Assembly (NCBI GenBank): GCA_016630905.1
Contig: WBMQ01000001.1
Location: 620,001-684,000, forward strand
From: Capillidium heterosporum
Taxonomy: Eukaryota > Entomophthoromycota > Entomophthoromycetes > Entomophthorales > Capillidiaceae
Length of the DNA: 64,000 bases
Direction of reading: 5' to 3'
Positions 21,216 through 32,438 of this stretch are shown here, piece by piece. Each line of letters begins with the position of its first letter. Within the stretch, counting starts at the first letter, position 1. Below the pieces are notes generated by a model. That model ran no database searches and was not told the origin of the DNA. It saw only the letters and a program-made list of their open reading frames with translations. Both the position numbers and the translations under genes were made by a program.

Positions 21216-22586
21216 CTATAGTATGCCACTGTCCTTGAGTGCATTCTGGAGTATCGTCTCTTTAACTGCTGCAAAGACCAGTCGTATCTAATTACAAGTT
21301 AGTTGAAGTTGCAGTTTGTATCTTACATTCGATGTATCGGTAGCTTGAGTTAAGCTATTCAAAAGGTAAGTATGAGCTAGTAAAAAATTTTGTACTGTGG
21401 GTAGAGGACAAGCTTCTTGCTATTTGTCTGTGAAAACCGCCACAGAATATATTTGGCCGCCTTGTTTATATCGTCTTTGCCTAGAGGTCGTTAGTCGAAA
21501 GTTGTCAAAGTCCGTATCTACCTGTATAGTCGGGAAAGAAGTTGCTTAGTGGTGACCGTGGTATCTTTTGTCGGAAGATATCTATCTTATTCAGGAACAA
21601 AATTATTGAAGTTCTCAAGAACCACCGGCTATTTATGATAGACTCAAAGAGAACCAGGCTCTCAGTCATACGATTCTAACGGTATTAGCCATGCTGAATA
21701 AAAGATGTAGTACCTGTCCACTTTCTTCTAGTAAAACTTGGTCGTACTCACTTAGTGCTACACAAAATATTATTGAAGTAACTGCTTCGAAGCAGTGAAT
21801 CCACTTCTTTCTCTCAGAGCGCTGTCCACCTACATCGAACATACTACCTATTTAGCAAGTTATGGTATTCAATGTTGTTACTGTATGTTGAGCTGTCCCA
21901 TCGTAAACCTAGTTTCGATTATGCCAGTGGTCTTGGTACGTGAGCGTAGTACGTCAGACACTGTCGGGACGTATTGCGGGTCGCTGATCCTCTGCACGTT
22001 CTCAAAAAAACTAAAAAAAGGTTAGTAGTTGAAGATGTACCAGCTTACTAGGCAGCCGAATCAAGTATGTAAAATTCCCCGCTCGAGTTGAGGCACTGGG
22101 TTGTGGCGGAATCTCTAACCAGTTCGATGACGCCGTCGGTAAACTCTTTGGGTAAAGTGTCAGACATGTAGAACCCCGACGATATCTCTTGGAAGTCTTG
22201 GACAAATCTCTAAAAAATAAGTAAACGAATATGGGGCACTAATTACGGCGTTTTTGGTCGAAGCCGGTTCTATACTCAAAAGCTCAAATCCTCGTATAAG
22301 GTCCCTTATACAGTCAATAAGGTTTTTATATATGATGGGTCTAAACATCAATAGCTCTTCGATCGAAAAGCCATTTTGGTGGATAATCTTCATCTGCTTT
22401 ACAATAGTGGATTTCCCAGATTCCCCACTACCTAAACTAAATTCAGCGAGGTACTTTCTAACGTTTACCTAGTAGCAGTATTTTGCATTCCTTGCTAAAC
22501 CTCTTGCTCTCCTCCTCCAGCATCTTGTCAATTTGTGAATTTCTATCCTTGACCTCGCGCTCTTCAGTCGATAGACAAGCCCCCAT
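21216..22586 (-). CDS. Heterotrimeric G-protein alpha subunit
   Basis: GTPase that relays signals from seven-helix receptors at the plasma membrane. Eight exons join cleanly. I chose ATG 22584-22586 because it gives MGACLS, the N-myristoylation and palmitoylation signature; an in-frame ATG 45 codons upstream would bury it. Nucleotide-binding motifs are all present: GSGESGKST split by intron 1, RTKTTG with the ADP-ribosylatable arginine region, [18 protein letters not shown], and ATDTSN. The usual Cys of the TCAT box is replaced (LTQATDT). The C-terminus KDSGIL, which contacts receptors, lacks the cysteine targeted by pertussis toxin. Stop TAG is at 21216-21218. A candidate partner receptor lies 21 kb away at 43.6 kb, but linkage proves nothing. 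Confidence 0.93.
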
Positions 22587-22739
22587 CTTGGTCAAATAAA
22601 AACGAACGAATTCGGGTAAAGTCAATAGGGAGTTTTCTTTTATGTCGGTGTAGGAGTCTAAGTCGCTAGTGTTGGTAGTCGATTCTAACTTGGTAACGTC
22701 GATGTAGTGTGAGCTTTTCATCAAGAATAAGGTTAATAA

Positions 22740-24220
22740 AGGTCGTTTTGGTGGGATACAAAAAATTGAGAAGCGAAGCTTTAGAAAATAGAAACACAGT
22801 ACCTATGCTTGCAATTAAAACAACATCCTTTAACAGAAGTTGGAAAGATAAAATAAAGGAGGATGAAACTCCTTTACGATTATGAAGTCAAAAGAAACCA
22901 AAAGGTGCTAAGTCTTCACCATTGTTACTAGTAGGCTCAACGACTAATGACAATGCCAGACTGATTAATTGATTTCTGGGTGTTCAAACTTCCAACTGGA
23001 TGGTTGGCTGCAAGGTAAAACTGCCTTTATGAAACTAAACTTTAATCCACTGAATTAGATGACAGACAAGTTGGATTTGACTGGTCAGTTTAGATTTGGT
23101 TGAGATGGAATTAATAAGGTTGAAAGGGGTGAAGTTTAGGTATGGGGCAATAGGAGTATAGCTCTGGCTATTGTCAAAGTGGATTGGTAGTTTGGAGGTA
23201 GAAGGAGCGGGATGTGAAGGTTCTGCTTTAATACCCTATTCAAGTTCTCGGTACCTATCTTCGTTGTACAACTCCGATAAACTCCAAGACATCCAAAACT
23301 AGATTCTAATTTTGTGAAGAGACCGTTGTCCACAATACTACATCAAAACTTAAACTATATATTTCCGTTCCCTGAAGTAAAATATCAAGACTTTAAACAT
23401 GCTTGCCAATTAGAGCTGAATACTACACACATTAGTGTATATAGAGAATTTCTAGTATCGATAAAACATCCATATAAAAGTATATATATAAATTAGCTTG
23501 GTTTACTTGTTGCTTCTACACAGTATACTTTTGGATTGATCAACAAAATCTGCCTACTTGATCAGCTAATTCATCAGTCAAATGGACATAATATTTACTA
23601 TACAGAAGGTTGTAGTGGATCTATCAAAAGCTATATTTTTATAGAGCTTCACCATCATTAGATTCTGGATCTTTGATATGTTTTGAAGAAACCCTAAACA
23701 GGTTGTTTCAAATATATAATAGATTGACAGATGTTGGCTAGTACCAATATATTTATCACTTTTCACTTGAAAAGCAAGGTACAAGTGCTCAATAGATTGG
23801 AACACTGCAATACTTTCTACATCGACAATCTAACCCCTTAAATCCAAACACCTGCATGAATATATTGCGAATACTATTCTGTTCAGAATTTACTACATCA
23901 TTTGGCTTGTGGCATTCCAAAATGTTAAGTATACTTTCCTAGTAAATCTTTAAGGGATAAGGACTTGTAATTTTAGAATAGAGCAATTTAATACGATGCA
24001 CTTATTGAGATGGAGTAATTGAAATTGATCTAGAAATAGCCAAAAGAATTAGATCATCTATTTGCGCCAATGTAGAATCTGGATTAAAGTATGATTGGAT
24101 AGCCCAGAGACTAATTTGTAGGTTATAGCTCGCTAGGCCTGAACCCAACTCCTTTTTCAAAACTTCATTTCGACTTCCACTTCGACTCAGGCATAAAATA
24201 GGAGACGATATCGAAGCAAC
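22740..24220. other. Intergenic, about 1.5 kb
   Basis: Divergent promoter region between G-alpha and the Zn2Cys6 gene. Short open stretches on both strands lack family or codon signals. Confidence 0.45.
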
Positions 24221-24226
24221 AGCATA

Positions 24227-25981
24227 ATGTTCAAGCGAAAACCAGATACCTACAGCGGCAACACTTCGTTCTATCCATGCGACCGATGTACGACAAGCAA
24301 GATTAGATGCGACAAAATTTTGCCCAGCTGTGAAAACTGCAAATCCAAGTCGGTCAGTTGTACTTTGGACCGCGAACTTAAATACAAGAAGCGGGAAGTT
24401 CCAAACGACGTCAAATGGCAAACCATGTTCAAATCCAGCTCTGCAAAGACATATAACTTCATTCAAGTTCCCTACCCCGAAAATGAAAACAAGTGTCGAG
24501 AACTGGTAGCCCACAAGCCCAATCGATTCCAAAATCTGAGATTCGAACTTTCCAACGTTAACGACTTTTTACCTTTCTCAGCTAGTTCCCAGCAAATGAA
24601 CCGAGATATATTCAAACAGATTAGCAACATAACTTTGACTTATAACCTGTACTCCTTGATAGCTCACCCCAGCAAAACCAAGATTAGCTCCAAAGATGAA
24701 TCGTTTGTAGACATCTCCAACCCACTCAGTCTGTTGTTAACTAGGAGGATCATCTACCCCAAATCCTACGAAAAAGCAAAGATATTAACCCAAGATTACG
24801 TATCCACTTTAAACCAGTGTCTGGAAGCGTACTTTAAAATCGAGAACCCGTACTTTTACCTGTTTGACCAGACCAACTTCTTTTCGGTCCAAAGATCCAG
24901 TTTTCTCCTTTATGCGATTGCACTAAGTGGAATGAAGCATCTAAGTAAGACCGAGCTGAATATTAAGCTGACTTCAGTGTTCGAGTACCGTCTATTTCAG
25001 TACTTTATAAGTAATTACTCGAAGACTACGCTGGATACCTTGCAGGCACTGTTAGTCATTTTAGTCAGTCTCAAGGATATTAAGTGGATCCATATCAGCA
25101 GTTACTTTTTAAACGGGTACACAAACAATCTTGCTAGTCTTTTGGGGCTACACCTTATGTCCACCGAAACTCCTAACACTGCCTGGTCCCGGTACCGAGT
25201 CGAGAAGTGGCTCGCCTTCAGCGCCATAATCCAGATCAACTCTTTGGCTGGGTGGTCTTACCTCACCAATACTTACAACATAATAGACGAGTACCTCTGC
25301 TACTCGGACATCGACTTTGACCAGCACCTGCAGAAGCTCTACACATTCAAGAACGGGCACCGCCTCATGCTCATGTTTTTCGGCATCCATTCCGGCCTTC
25401 AATTCAAGACCATGTCAACTGCGCAGCAGATGATCATCAGCAAATCGTTCAGCGAGGAGGAACTAATACCGGTCATTAATAAGATCACCTACGAACTGTC
25501 CAACGTCTCAACCAAAGTTGTCACTCACCTCAACAAGTTGAAGTACATTCCAATGCAATCGCAAAATATAGAGGAGATCGACAGATGCATTAACCTCATC
25601 AACTTCTTCTCGAGTGTAGGGTTGTACCGAGCCTACTCGTTACCGGTTCACTTTGGCGTCCCCAGTGACACCAGCAAGCTACCTTTGATCTTCCACTACT
25701 TGCTACCCAAATCGCTGGATGCTGTAAGCCAGATTTGTAGGACCAGCAGCATCTTACCCAAATGCACCTTCCTCCAAACCTACATCCCATTACTGTGCCA
25801 GACCTTTGTCTGTTTACTCTTGCAACAGGACTACTGCCCTACCCAGCTTAACATGCAAAATGCGTTCGATACGGCCTCCAAAGCCTTCACCAATTTTAAA
25901 GAGTCCAACGTTAATACTAGGTCAGTCTATGTCTTCCTTACAGTTGTTAACAAGATTTTCAAATCGAATATAGAGGGGTAG
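24227..25981 (+). CDS. Zn2Cys6 fungal transcription factor, 584 aa
   Basis: Intronless. The N-terminus carries a binuclear zinc cluster with cysteines at 18, 21, 28, 35, 38 and 45 (spacing C-x2-C-x6-C-x6-C-x2-C-x6-C), with RCDKILPSCENC between. A basic linker follows (KYKKREVP). The rest, about residues 120-580, is alpha-helical and resembles the fungal-specific transcription factor middle domain. Such proteins bind CGG triplets and regulate metabolism or stress genes; the target is not evident here. The start ATG 24227 places the cluster 17 residues in, as usual. Codon use is GC-richer than the surroundings in 25.1-25.9 kb. It is the only regulator of this class in the window. Confidence 0.9.
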   Translation: MFKRKPDTYSGNTSFYPCDRCTTSKIRCDKILPSCENCKSKSVSCTLDRELKYKKREVPNDVKWQTMFKSSSAKTYNFIQVPYPENENKCRELVAHKPNRFQNLRFELSNVNDFLPFSASSQQMNRDIFKQISNITLTYNLYSLIAHPSKTKISSKDESFVDISNPLSLLLTRRIIYPKSYEKAKILTQDYVSTLNQCLEAYFKIENPYFYLFDQTNFFSVQRSSFLLYAIALSGMKHLSKTELNIKLTSVFEYRLFQYFISNYSKTTLDTLQALLVILVSLKDIKWIHISSYFLNGYTNNLASLLGLHLMSTETPNTAWSRYRVEKWLAFSAIIQINSLAGWSYLTNTYNIIDEYLCYSDIDFDQHLQKLYTFKNGHRLMLMFFGIHSGLQFKTMSTAQQMIISKSFSEEELIPVINKITYELSNVSTKVVTHLNKLKYIPMQSQNIEEIDRCINLINFFSSVGLYRAYSLPVHFGVPSDTSKLPLIFHYLLPKSLDAVSQICRTSSILPKCTFLQTYIPLLCQTFVCLLLQQDYCPTQLNMQNAFDTASKAFTNFKESNVNTRSVYVFLTVVNKIFKSNIEG

Positions 25982-25984
25982 TGG

Positions 25985-26300
25985 TCAACGTTTTAGTTTA
26001 ATAAAGTATTTATTTTTATATAGTTTAACATTTGGATTTATATGATATACAAAGATATTTGAATACGCTGCAAATACTATTGGTCGCTTGCATCCTTTGA
26101 TGAGAAATATAAAAATGATCGCAAAGAATATAACATAGGACAATAGGCATAGTTTTATTAGAATTTTGAAATATTAGTATACTGTAGCTCTCCTACAAGG
26201 AGGGTAGCAAATAAATCCATCCAACATATACTTTAAAAAGTAGTGCAAAACTACTTGTAATTAACTATTGTATATGTAAATAAGATTCCTATTTTGAAAA
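25985..26300. other. Intergenic
   Basis: AT-rich convergent spacer between the Zn2Cys6 gene and the CLASP gene. Nothing recognised. Confidence 0.45.
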
Positions 26301-26322
26301 CTCAATTTTCAACTCAAGACGG

Positions 26323-26425
26323 CTTACCTTGGAAAATTCCAAATCTACTTGAAGGACTTCAAATGTCAGCACTTTGGCTGGGACGGTGTAGCCCCACTTT
26401 ACCGAAAATTTACCAGTCTAAATTA
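26323..26425 (-). other. Coding-like patch downstream of the CLASP stop
   Basis: On the - strand, an acceptor-like CTATAATTTAG precedes an open stretch reading TGKFSVKWGYTVPAKVL and then TFEVLQVDLEFSK, ending at AAGGTAAGC, a strong splice donor. The composition looks protein-like. It is in a different frame from the end of the CLASP ORF, and I find no donor there to link it. It may be an exon of an unseen gene, an alternative 3' exon, or chance. Confidence 0.25.
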
Positions 26426-26463
26426 TAGAGCAACTGTACCCTACTGTCAAATTTGATCAGAGT

Positions 26464-28473
26464 CTAGTTGGGACGCTTGATTTTTGGTGAATTGTCAAAG
26501 GAATGCTCGGGAACCTTATCGCGATCCTCCTTGCGAGTGACTTCGAATGGCATGGGGCGCTTAACAGTATGCCTATTAGCTTCGTTGGTGCTTGGAGTTG
26601 AGGCGGCGACGCTGGGAGACGAGTTGAGATCCAAGGTTGGGTTGTAACTCAGCGAGTTGAATTTGAACCATTTGGTACCGTGGGGATTTCCCTCAGATGG
26701 GTTGACCCGTCGAGCCGAAGTCTTGAACGCTGCTTCTCTTAGGCCAACAGGTAAGCTGTCATCCTTAGGCGTTATTAACTCCGGTATGGCAGTTTCAATA
26801 TTACTAGGTTCACAAGTGATCTCAGTACTCAGGATAGGCTGAAGGATCCTGGGATTAGAATTTGAAGGCTGGGTTGGATTTGAATTGAGCCTTGGAAGCT
26901 TTAAAGTCAATTTCATATGCTCTATATTGGTTCCTTCGGTAGTACGGGAAGTTGAGGTCGTTAGCCTATGAGCTAAAGGTATCGGGCCAGAAGGTTTACC
27001 GAGTGAAGGAACTTTGGTGAGGGTTGGAACTGAACTCCCAAACTTAGGTGTATGGAGAGGCTCACTTGAGGTAACATGTTTCCTATCGCTGTATATAGAT
27101 TCAATTTTGGGTTTAATGTTCAAGTAATCGTGCTTTTTACCGATCGAAGGGATTTTAGTGAGGGATGAACCTGAATTTTCCGGTTTAGCTCTATGAAAGG
27201 ATTCACTTGATTCAGTTGAGTCCTCTCTGCGGAAGATGTGCTCATATTTGGACTTGACGTGGGAATAATCGTTTTTTTTGCCAATTGAAGGGATTTTAGT
27301 GAGGGTTGGAACTGAATTTCCCTTTTCAGGCATACGGGACAACCCACTCGGTACAGCTGAACTATCCTTGTTGTACATGGCTACAACTTTGGACTTGATA
27401 TGAGAATAGTCATTTCTTTTACCAGCTGAAGGAGCTTTGGTGAGGATTGAAGCTGAATTTTTCGGTTTAGGTGCATGGTGAGACTCACTTGAAATAGTTC
27501 GATTCTCACTATTGTACATAGAGGAAATTTTGGACTTGACGTGGGAGTAGTCGGGTTTCTTGTTGAATATAGGTTTGGATACTGCAGCTTTACTTCCGAT
27601 CCTAGGTAAGGGTGTCTTACTTTCGTTCATGCTAGTCGATTTAGAAATTGATGCTCTATCGGTAGGAACTGAATAAGGCTTGAAAGTGGATTTTACCAAC
27701 GATTTAGTTAAACTAGTTTTAGACCGAGGGCTGGAACGAATACTAGCTAAATCCTTTAAAACTCGATCACTTAACACTTGATCTATAACCTGCTTCTGAA
27801 GCGGTAGTCGATCCGTATACTCTTTATATACATCCCTAGCTATGTCTCGAGCCACTTTATCCCTGTCCTCCAAACTCTTCTTTATTGCATCGTTTATTGT
27901 CTCCGTCAATGGTGTCAAGGATTGTAAATCGAACTCCTGGACCACAACAAGTATGAGTTTAATTGCCGATTGTCGGATGAAAAGAGATGCGCTACGAAGG
28001 CACTCTACATATCTTGGTACCAGTGAAGCCAGTTGAGTATGTCGGGTTACAGTGGCAAGGCTTTCGAACGATCTATTTCTAATAACTGTGTTGCTCTTAC
28101 CTAAAATTTTAACCATGGAGGGTATAAAAGTGCTAACAAGTGTAGAAATTTGAGTTCCAAGTAGCACGGTAGCTTCGCCGATGAATTGAACAGCTGGTCC
28201 TGACAATTGCGCTCGATCCGACAGTATCTATAGCTATTAGTAATTAAAACAGAAGGTAGCTTTTACCGATTTTTCAATACTTTGGGAAATTTCAGATATA
28301 CAGCTGATAAAATTCTTTGGCTCTACTACACCTTTTTGGCATACCTCTGTCCCCGATTTGAAAGCTTTACTGATAGTGTCCCAAGTTTCGGTTGTCTCTT
28401 TGATGGTGAAGTTAGCTTTATTCTCTTTAAACCAGGTGGAAAATTTGGTTGAACTGGTTATCGTGCTCTTCAT
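26464..28473 (-). CDS. CLASP/Stu1-like TOG-domain microtubule protein with four 47-residue repeats
   Basis: 656 residues, two exons (28267-28473 and 26464-28227). CLASPs bind tubulin through TOG domains and promote microtubule rescue and spindle stability. Residues 1 to about 225 form one CLASP-N/TOG-like helical repeat array (for example RNRSFESLATVTRHTQLASL, with VIRNRSF and IRQSAIKLILVV helices). A basic, Ser-rich region follows. Between about 27005 and 27560 four units of exactly 47 residues repeat: each starts K-x-DY(S/L)xxKxK and ends LTK(A/I/V)PSxGK. The C-terminus is disordered and basic. Family CLASPs are often longer with two or three TOG domains, so this is a reduced form. Assignment to CLASP rather than another TOG protein is fairly sure, not certain. 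Confidence 0.72.
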
Positions 28474-28479
28474 TATTCG

Positions 28480-29430
28480 TATTCTGGGTTGGACTATGTA
28501 TTATAGAAAGTATTGTTAGAATCGCTGAACATTTATACAATTTACCTGATCAGCTGGTATGCGAATTGTAAAGGAAGATGAAAGGCTGTAAAGGAAAATT
28601 TTAGATAGTCAAATTTTACGATTTTGGAAATGTATCCCATTCATTCCGAATTAATTATCTAGTGGAATTAATTGATATAGCTTATTATTATGCTTTTAAT
28701 TTGGAACAAATATATCATTACTAAACTTTGTTTAGCCATCCAATCATCAAAATCCGCCTGATTCTACCCTCATTCTAAAATATTTCTTACATTCCCCTTC
28801 AAGTGATATACATCCTGACTATAAAGCTGAGAAAGAGCTGTTAACTATATATATAAAGAATAGATATTTATTTTTATAGTTTCTAACACTATATTTATCA
28901 GCTAATGCTATGATGACTTTGATAAGTTTCGTGGAGTAATCCAAAATAGCAAGAGGCAAAAGTAGGACTATAGCAGAATCTGCTGGGAAGTTTTCCTTTC
29001 CAATTTTGTTGGGTAGCTGTATCTTTTGAAAATGTTAGACCCATCTCCTATCCGACAACTCTGATAAATTGAGGCCCGAGTATGTTTTACTGACAAAGTT
29101 AAACTACACCATACCGACATCCTGGATCAATTGGTACACGCCTATTGGATATAACAATAGATACATTTTAAAGCAGATATGCTACCAAATGATAGTTGCT
29201 ATTTATATTCAATAATACTAAGAGCTTGGCATCTTAATCCTTTTATTGAGCTAAGCTTTTGCAAGTAATTATCCCAAGCGTCAAAATCTTTTACTTTTCT
29301 TACCTCTACATACATACTGAATTAGAATAGTAAAGACTTGGAAAATAAAATAGCTATCGATACCGTCTTATTCTAGCTAGATAGTAATGTTTTTAATGAT
29401 TTTCCTATCCCAAAGCACTGTAGTAATTTG
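28480..29430. other. Intergenic, about 0.95 kb
   Basis: Upstream of the CLASP gene. No coding stretch recognised. Confidence 0.45.
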
Positions 29431-30001
29431 TCACATTATGTCGACATCGATACTGCTGTCTAAACATAAGTTGAGCCATACTAAATTAATAGCAGTTATT
29501 GAGATGAAGACTGGTGCCGCACAGCACTTACCATCTAACACTACATCAATAAGAGAACTGACGCAAGGTGAATAGCTTAAGATGTAAGAGGTATCGGATA
29601 CATGGACAAAATAATTTATAATGACCACCACCATTAAAACTGCGTTACCTCCTGCTTTATTCGCTATAAAATAGAGCACAACCAATTCGCAGTTATTAAC
29701 TAGAATGCAAATTAAGTTGAAAGTCGATGACAATTAGCTTTGCTCTTTCAGTAGGAAGTTAACTTAGCACTAAGTCTCATCCACTTGTCAGTACTACCTT
29801 GAAGCAAGATTCACAATTTACTATATCTTCACTCCATTTCACAATTTTATGTAGAGGGTTTCGTATAGCACCTTCAAGAATCTTTAATTCGAAGTCTTGA
29901 GTAGCAAGTATAGTGCAAGTACTATTGGTATATCTTACAGTAACCAATAACTTTAAGTCATTAGCTATACTATATTTAAAAGTAAATTGCTGGTTTCTCA
30001 T
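29431..30001 (-). CDS. Possible small two-exon gene, unknown
   Basis: ATG at 29999-30001 opens about 68 codons ending CESCFK, followed by GTAGTACT, a possible donor, with an acceptor-like GAGACTTAG 20 bases on. Downstream, an open - strand stretch to 29431 is hydrophobic (NAVLMVVVIINYFV) and could be a membrane protein end. The join is not in a frame I can prove, and the first part may be noise. Only composition supports it. Confidence 0.2.
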
Positions 30002-30087
30002 AAAACTGGCAGGATATATATTCAAAAACTAAAGAATATAGCTAAATATATACAAACTAAACTAGCTTTATTAAGTACATATAAATT

Positions 30088-31161
30088 TTAAACTAACTTG
30101 AAACTAACCAACACGAACAAAAACGAAAGCATTAACGACAGTGGGGCACCTTCAAGTGCTGAGGAAGCTTGGGCCAGCATCTTGCAAGCTTCTCCACACC
30201 TCTCATCCTCTAAAGTAGTGGCAAAGTAGATGAAAAACGGGAAGGTAACCATAGGCACTGGTCGATTTGCATACATTGTCCCATTTGTCAAAGTCTCGTT
30301 GACTTGTACTAAGCTTCCTTCACTAGTGAACGAAGCATCTTCGATAACCATAGTATAATCATAAGCGTTTATCAATCTAGGCAATTGGGTGGCATCGATC
30401 TCACCGTTCTCCTTAGGTTGACCTACATATGAGTTGGCCTTACTTTGGTACTCGGAGGTATCCCAATCGTACTTCAAAATGTGACCAGGATGTTTGCTTA
30501 CGATGGGGTAGATGATAGGTTGGGATCCAGCTACCTGCCTTTTGGCGTAGATGTTGATATACCTGGGGACTTCGTAGATCTTGGTCAAATTTTTTCCCGA
30601 GCTGTCATTGCTCTTATACAGAGGGACATTGTAGGTGAAGTTCCACCTCAGATGAACAACTTTACCTAAGATATAACCGACTTTAAAATTGGCGGCTCGC
30701 ATAGGTTCCTTGAGCTCTAAGCTGGGGCCCCATCCACCGTTCAAGGTGGGATCTTTAGGGTCACTGACGGTTATGGCGTTGGATGGGATGGGATTATCAA
30801 CTGTTGAAGTCGGTGCTGTTGTAGCGTTGGATGATATGTTGGTAGGAACTGCAAGCTCCTTCTTGGTGATGTCATTAGGGGGTATGTTGGTTGGTAGTTG
30901 TAAGTCGGAAATTGAGGTGCTACTAGCGTCACCTATCTTGGGAATTTCATTATTCGTACTGTCAAGGACTACGTTATTTATACCTTCCTTCTTGGCGAAC
31001 CTTTTCAGAACCATCTTGTTTTTTATAAGTGGAGTTGTAACTTCTTGCAGACTGCCTGAGCTAGGTAAATTTGTCCTCCTATCCAATATTTTCTTATCGA
31101 AATGGAGGCCGTCGATGCCAGCCACGTAAAGTATTATCAAAGTGATGCTAAGCTTGTTCAT
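30088..31161 (-). CDS. Secreted, GPI-anchored-type surface protein (DUF7137-like)
   Basis: 357 residues from ATG 31159-31161. I prefer this over the ATG 13 codons upstream because it puts a signal peptide (MNKLSITLIILYVAGIDG) at the very N-terminus. Residues about 20-140 are Ser/Thr/Pro/Asn-rich and low in complexity, typical of a wall-exposed stalk. A beta-type domain follows with many N-x-S/T sites (for example NFTYN, NDSS, NLT, NETLTNGT). Phrases such as GKVVHLRWNFTYN, ILKYDWDT, YTMVIEDA and CGEACKML resemble the fungal DUF7137 domain. The last about 18 residues are hydrophobic after a small-residue SSALEGAP stretch, as in a GPI signal. The role is probably at the cell surface; the domain call is from memory of the pattern. 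Confidence 0.6.
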   Translation of the reverse strand: MNKLSITLIILYVAGIDGLHFDKKILDRRTNLPSSGSLQEVTTPLIKNKMVLKRFAKKEGINNVVLDSTNNEIPKIGDASSTSISDLQLPTNIPPNDITKKELAVPTNISSNATTAPTSTVDNPIPSNAITVSDPKDPTLNGGWGPSLELKEPMRAANFKVGYILGKVVHLRWNFTYNVPLYKSNDSSGKNLTKIYEVPRYINIYAKRQVAGSQPIIYPIVSKHPGHILKYDWDTSEYQSKANSYVGQPKENGEIDATQLPRLINAYDYTMVIEDASFTSEGSLVQVNETLTNGTMYANRPVPMVTFPFFIYFATTLEDERCGEACKMLAQASSALEGAPLSLMLSFLFVLVSFKLV

Positions 31162-31204
31162 TTTTACACCAGGTTTTGATGAATTATTAGATCGTTTCAA
31201 ACGG

Positions 31205-31690
31205 CTAGTTCTAAGCTAAGCTATGTAGTGCTGGATCTTTCAACTTGTGAAACTGTGAGCTCCAGAGCCCAGATGGTATGGTAGAGTGAAGTGGTAAAAG
31301 GAAGGTACAAGGGATGTATTAAACACTATTTTGAGTTTATATAGCTAGAAAGTCTATCTAACAAAAAATATGTCGATATACTAGCTTATAATAGCGAAAA
31401 AGCTTATCCTTACATTCAAAGTAGTTTCATAGACCTATTGGAGCGAGGATGCCTATCTAACTTTTAGGTTAACATTTCGGCAAAGCTCACCTTTTAACAG
31501 TTTTTGAAGCTTTGAAGACTTTATCCAAAGTTTAAGTTGAAAAAATCTACTTAAATATGAATAATTGGTTTAAGCAAAAATATATCAAATCAAAAGCATT
31601 ATGGCTGGAATGGTATTGAATGAAGAATTTCTATTTGTCAGTGATTTTTAGTGGACACTACTTTGAGATCCTTATCATTAAAAGTTGGGC
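31205..31690. promoter_or_regulatory. Divergent intergenic region
   Basis: Separates the start codons of the surface-protein gene (-) and ARMC7 (+), so it should hold both promoters. I see no specific motif. Confidence 0.4.
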
Positions 31691-31697
31691 TTTGTAA

Positions 31698-32364
31698 ATG
31701 AAAAGATCTAAACAGAAAGGACCTGAACGCTTGGAATACCTACAGAAATTGGTCAACGAGTTTCAGTATACAACTGATCAAGGTTAGTTAAAACCTATCT
31801 TCCATATATTGATGTTTTTTTAATTATATAGAAGCGAAGCTAGAAGTACTTGCTAATTTGGCCAACTTTGCCTACAATACCGACAACCATGACAATCTAA
31901 ACAAGTTGGGAGTAGTTGACCTCTTTCTAGGTAAATTTAGTTACAATTTATTTTAAATTAGATAAGATCAGTTAGATACTAACGATAGAAAGAAAGAAAG
32001 ATTTGCCTTGGCTGGCTTGTGTAACATCTGTAGTGGTAATTTGTTTTACTTTTATTTTGGTTATAACTTCAAGTAGATAAAGAGAGTCGTAAGATTATAA
32101 TAAACCACGATGGTATAGTACTTTTGATGAACTGTTTATCTAGTTCTGAGGAAGAAGTAGTTAGGAACACCTTGACTACTTTGTTATTTCTTCTAGGCGA
32201 AGATACTTTAGATGGTAACCATTTTATTTTACTTTGGCTTATTTGAAATAGAGATAGCAACTGTAGAACTAAAGGATGCGCTGTGTCTGCTGGAAAAGTC
32301 AGCAAACACCCCTTTAGCTAATCTGGCAGGAATCCTGCTAAATATTGTTTCAAACGAAAGTTAA
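31698..32364 (+). CDS. ARMC7: Armadillo repeat protein ARMC7 homologue
   Basis: Five exons, about 165 residues. Exon 1 is 31698-31782; all GT...AG joins keep the frame to TAA 32362-32364. The product aligns by eye with animal ARMC7: LEYLQKLVNEFQ, EAKLEVLANLANFAYN, LGVVDLFLD, FALAGLCNIC, and GIVLLMNCLSS-EEEVV correspond block for block. ARMC7 is a small armadillo protein found with the U2 snRNP/SF3b assembly in proteomic work; its biochemical role is poorly defined. It is slightly shorter at the C-terminus than the human protein. It is divergent from the surface-protein gene and convergent with the hydrolase gene. Confidence 0.85.
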
Positions 32365-32438
32365 GATATACAATATTGCCTGGACTTAAATGAGTTTATT
32401 AAATGCAATTATTTATTTTGATACAACTGTAGTTCCTA

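Noticed and set aside
22458-22724. Long N-terminal form of G-alpha starting near 22722
   Set aside because: It would bury the MGACLS acylation signal; kept only as a note.
25148-25790. Minus-strand open frames opposite the Zn2Cys6 gene
   Set aside because: Antisense of a well-supported coding region, with no independent signal.
30445-31129. Plus-strand open frames opposite the surface-protein gene
   Set aside because: Antisense shadows of a gene with signal peptide and GPI-like tail.
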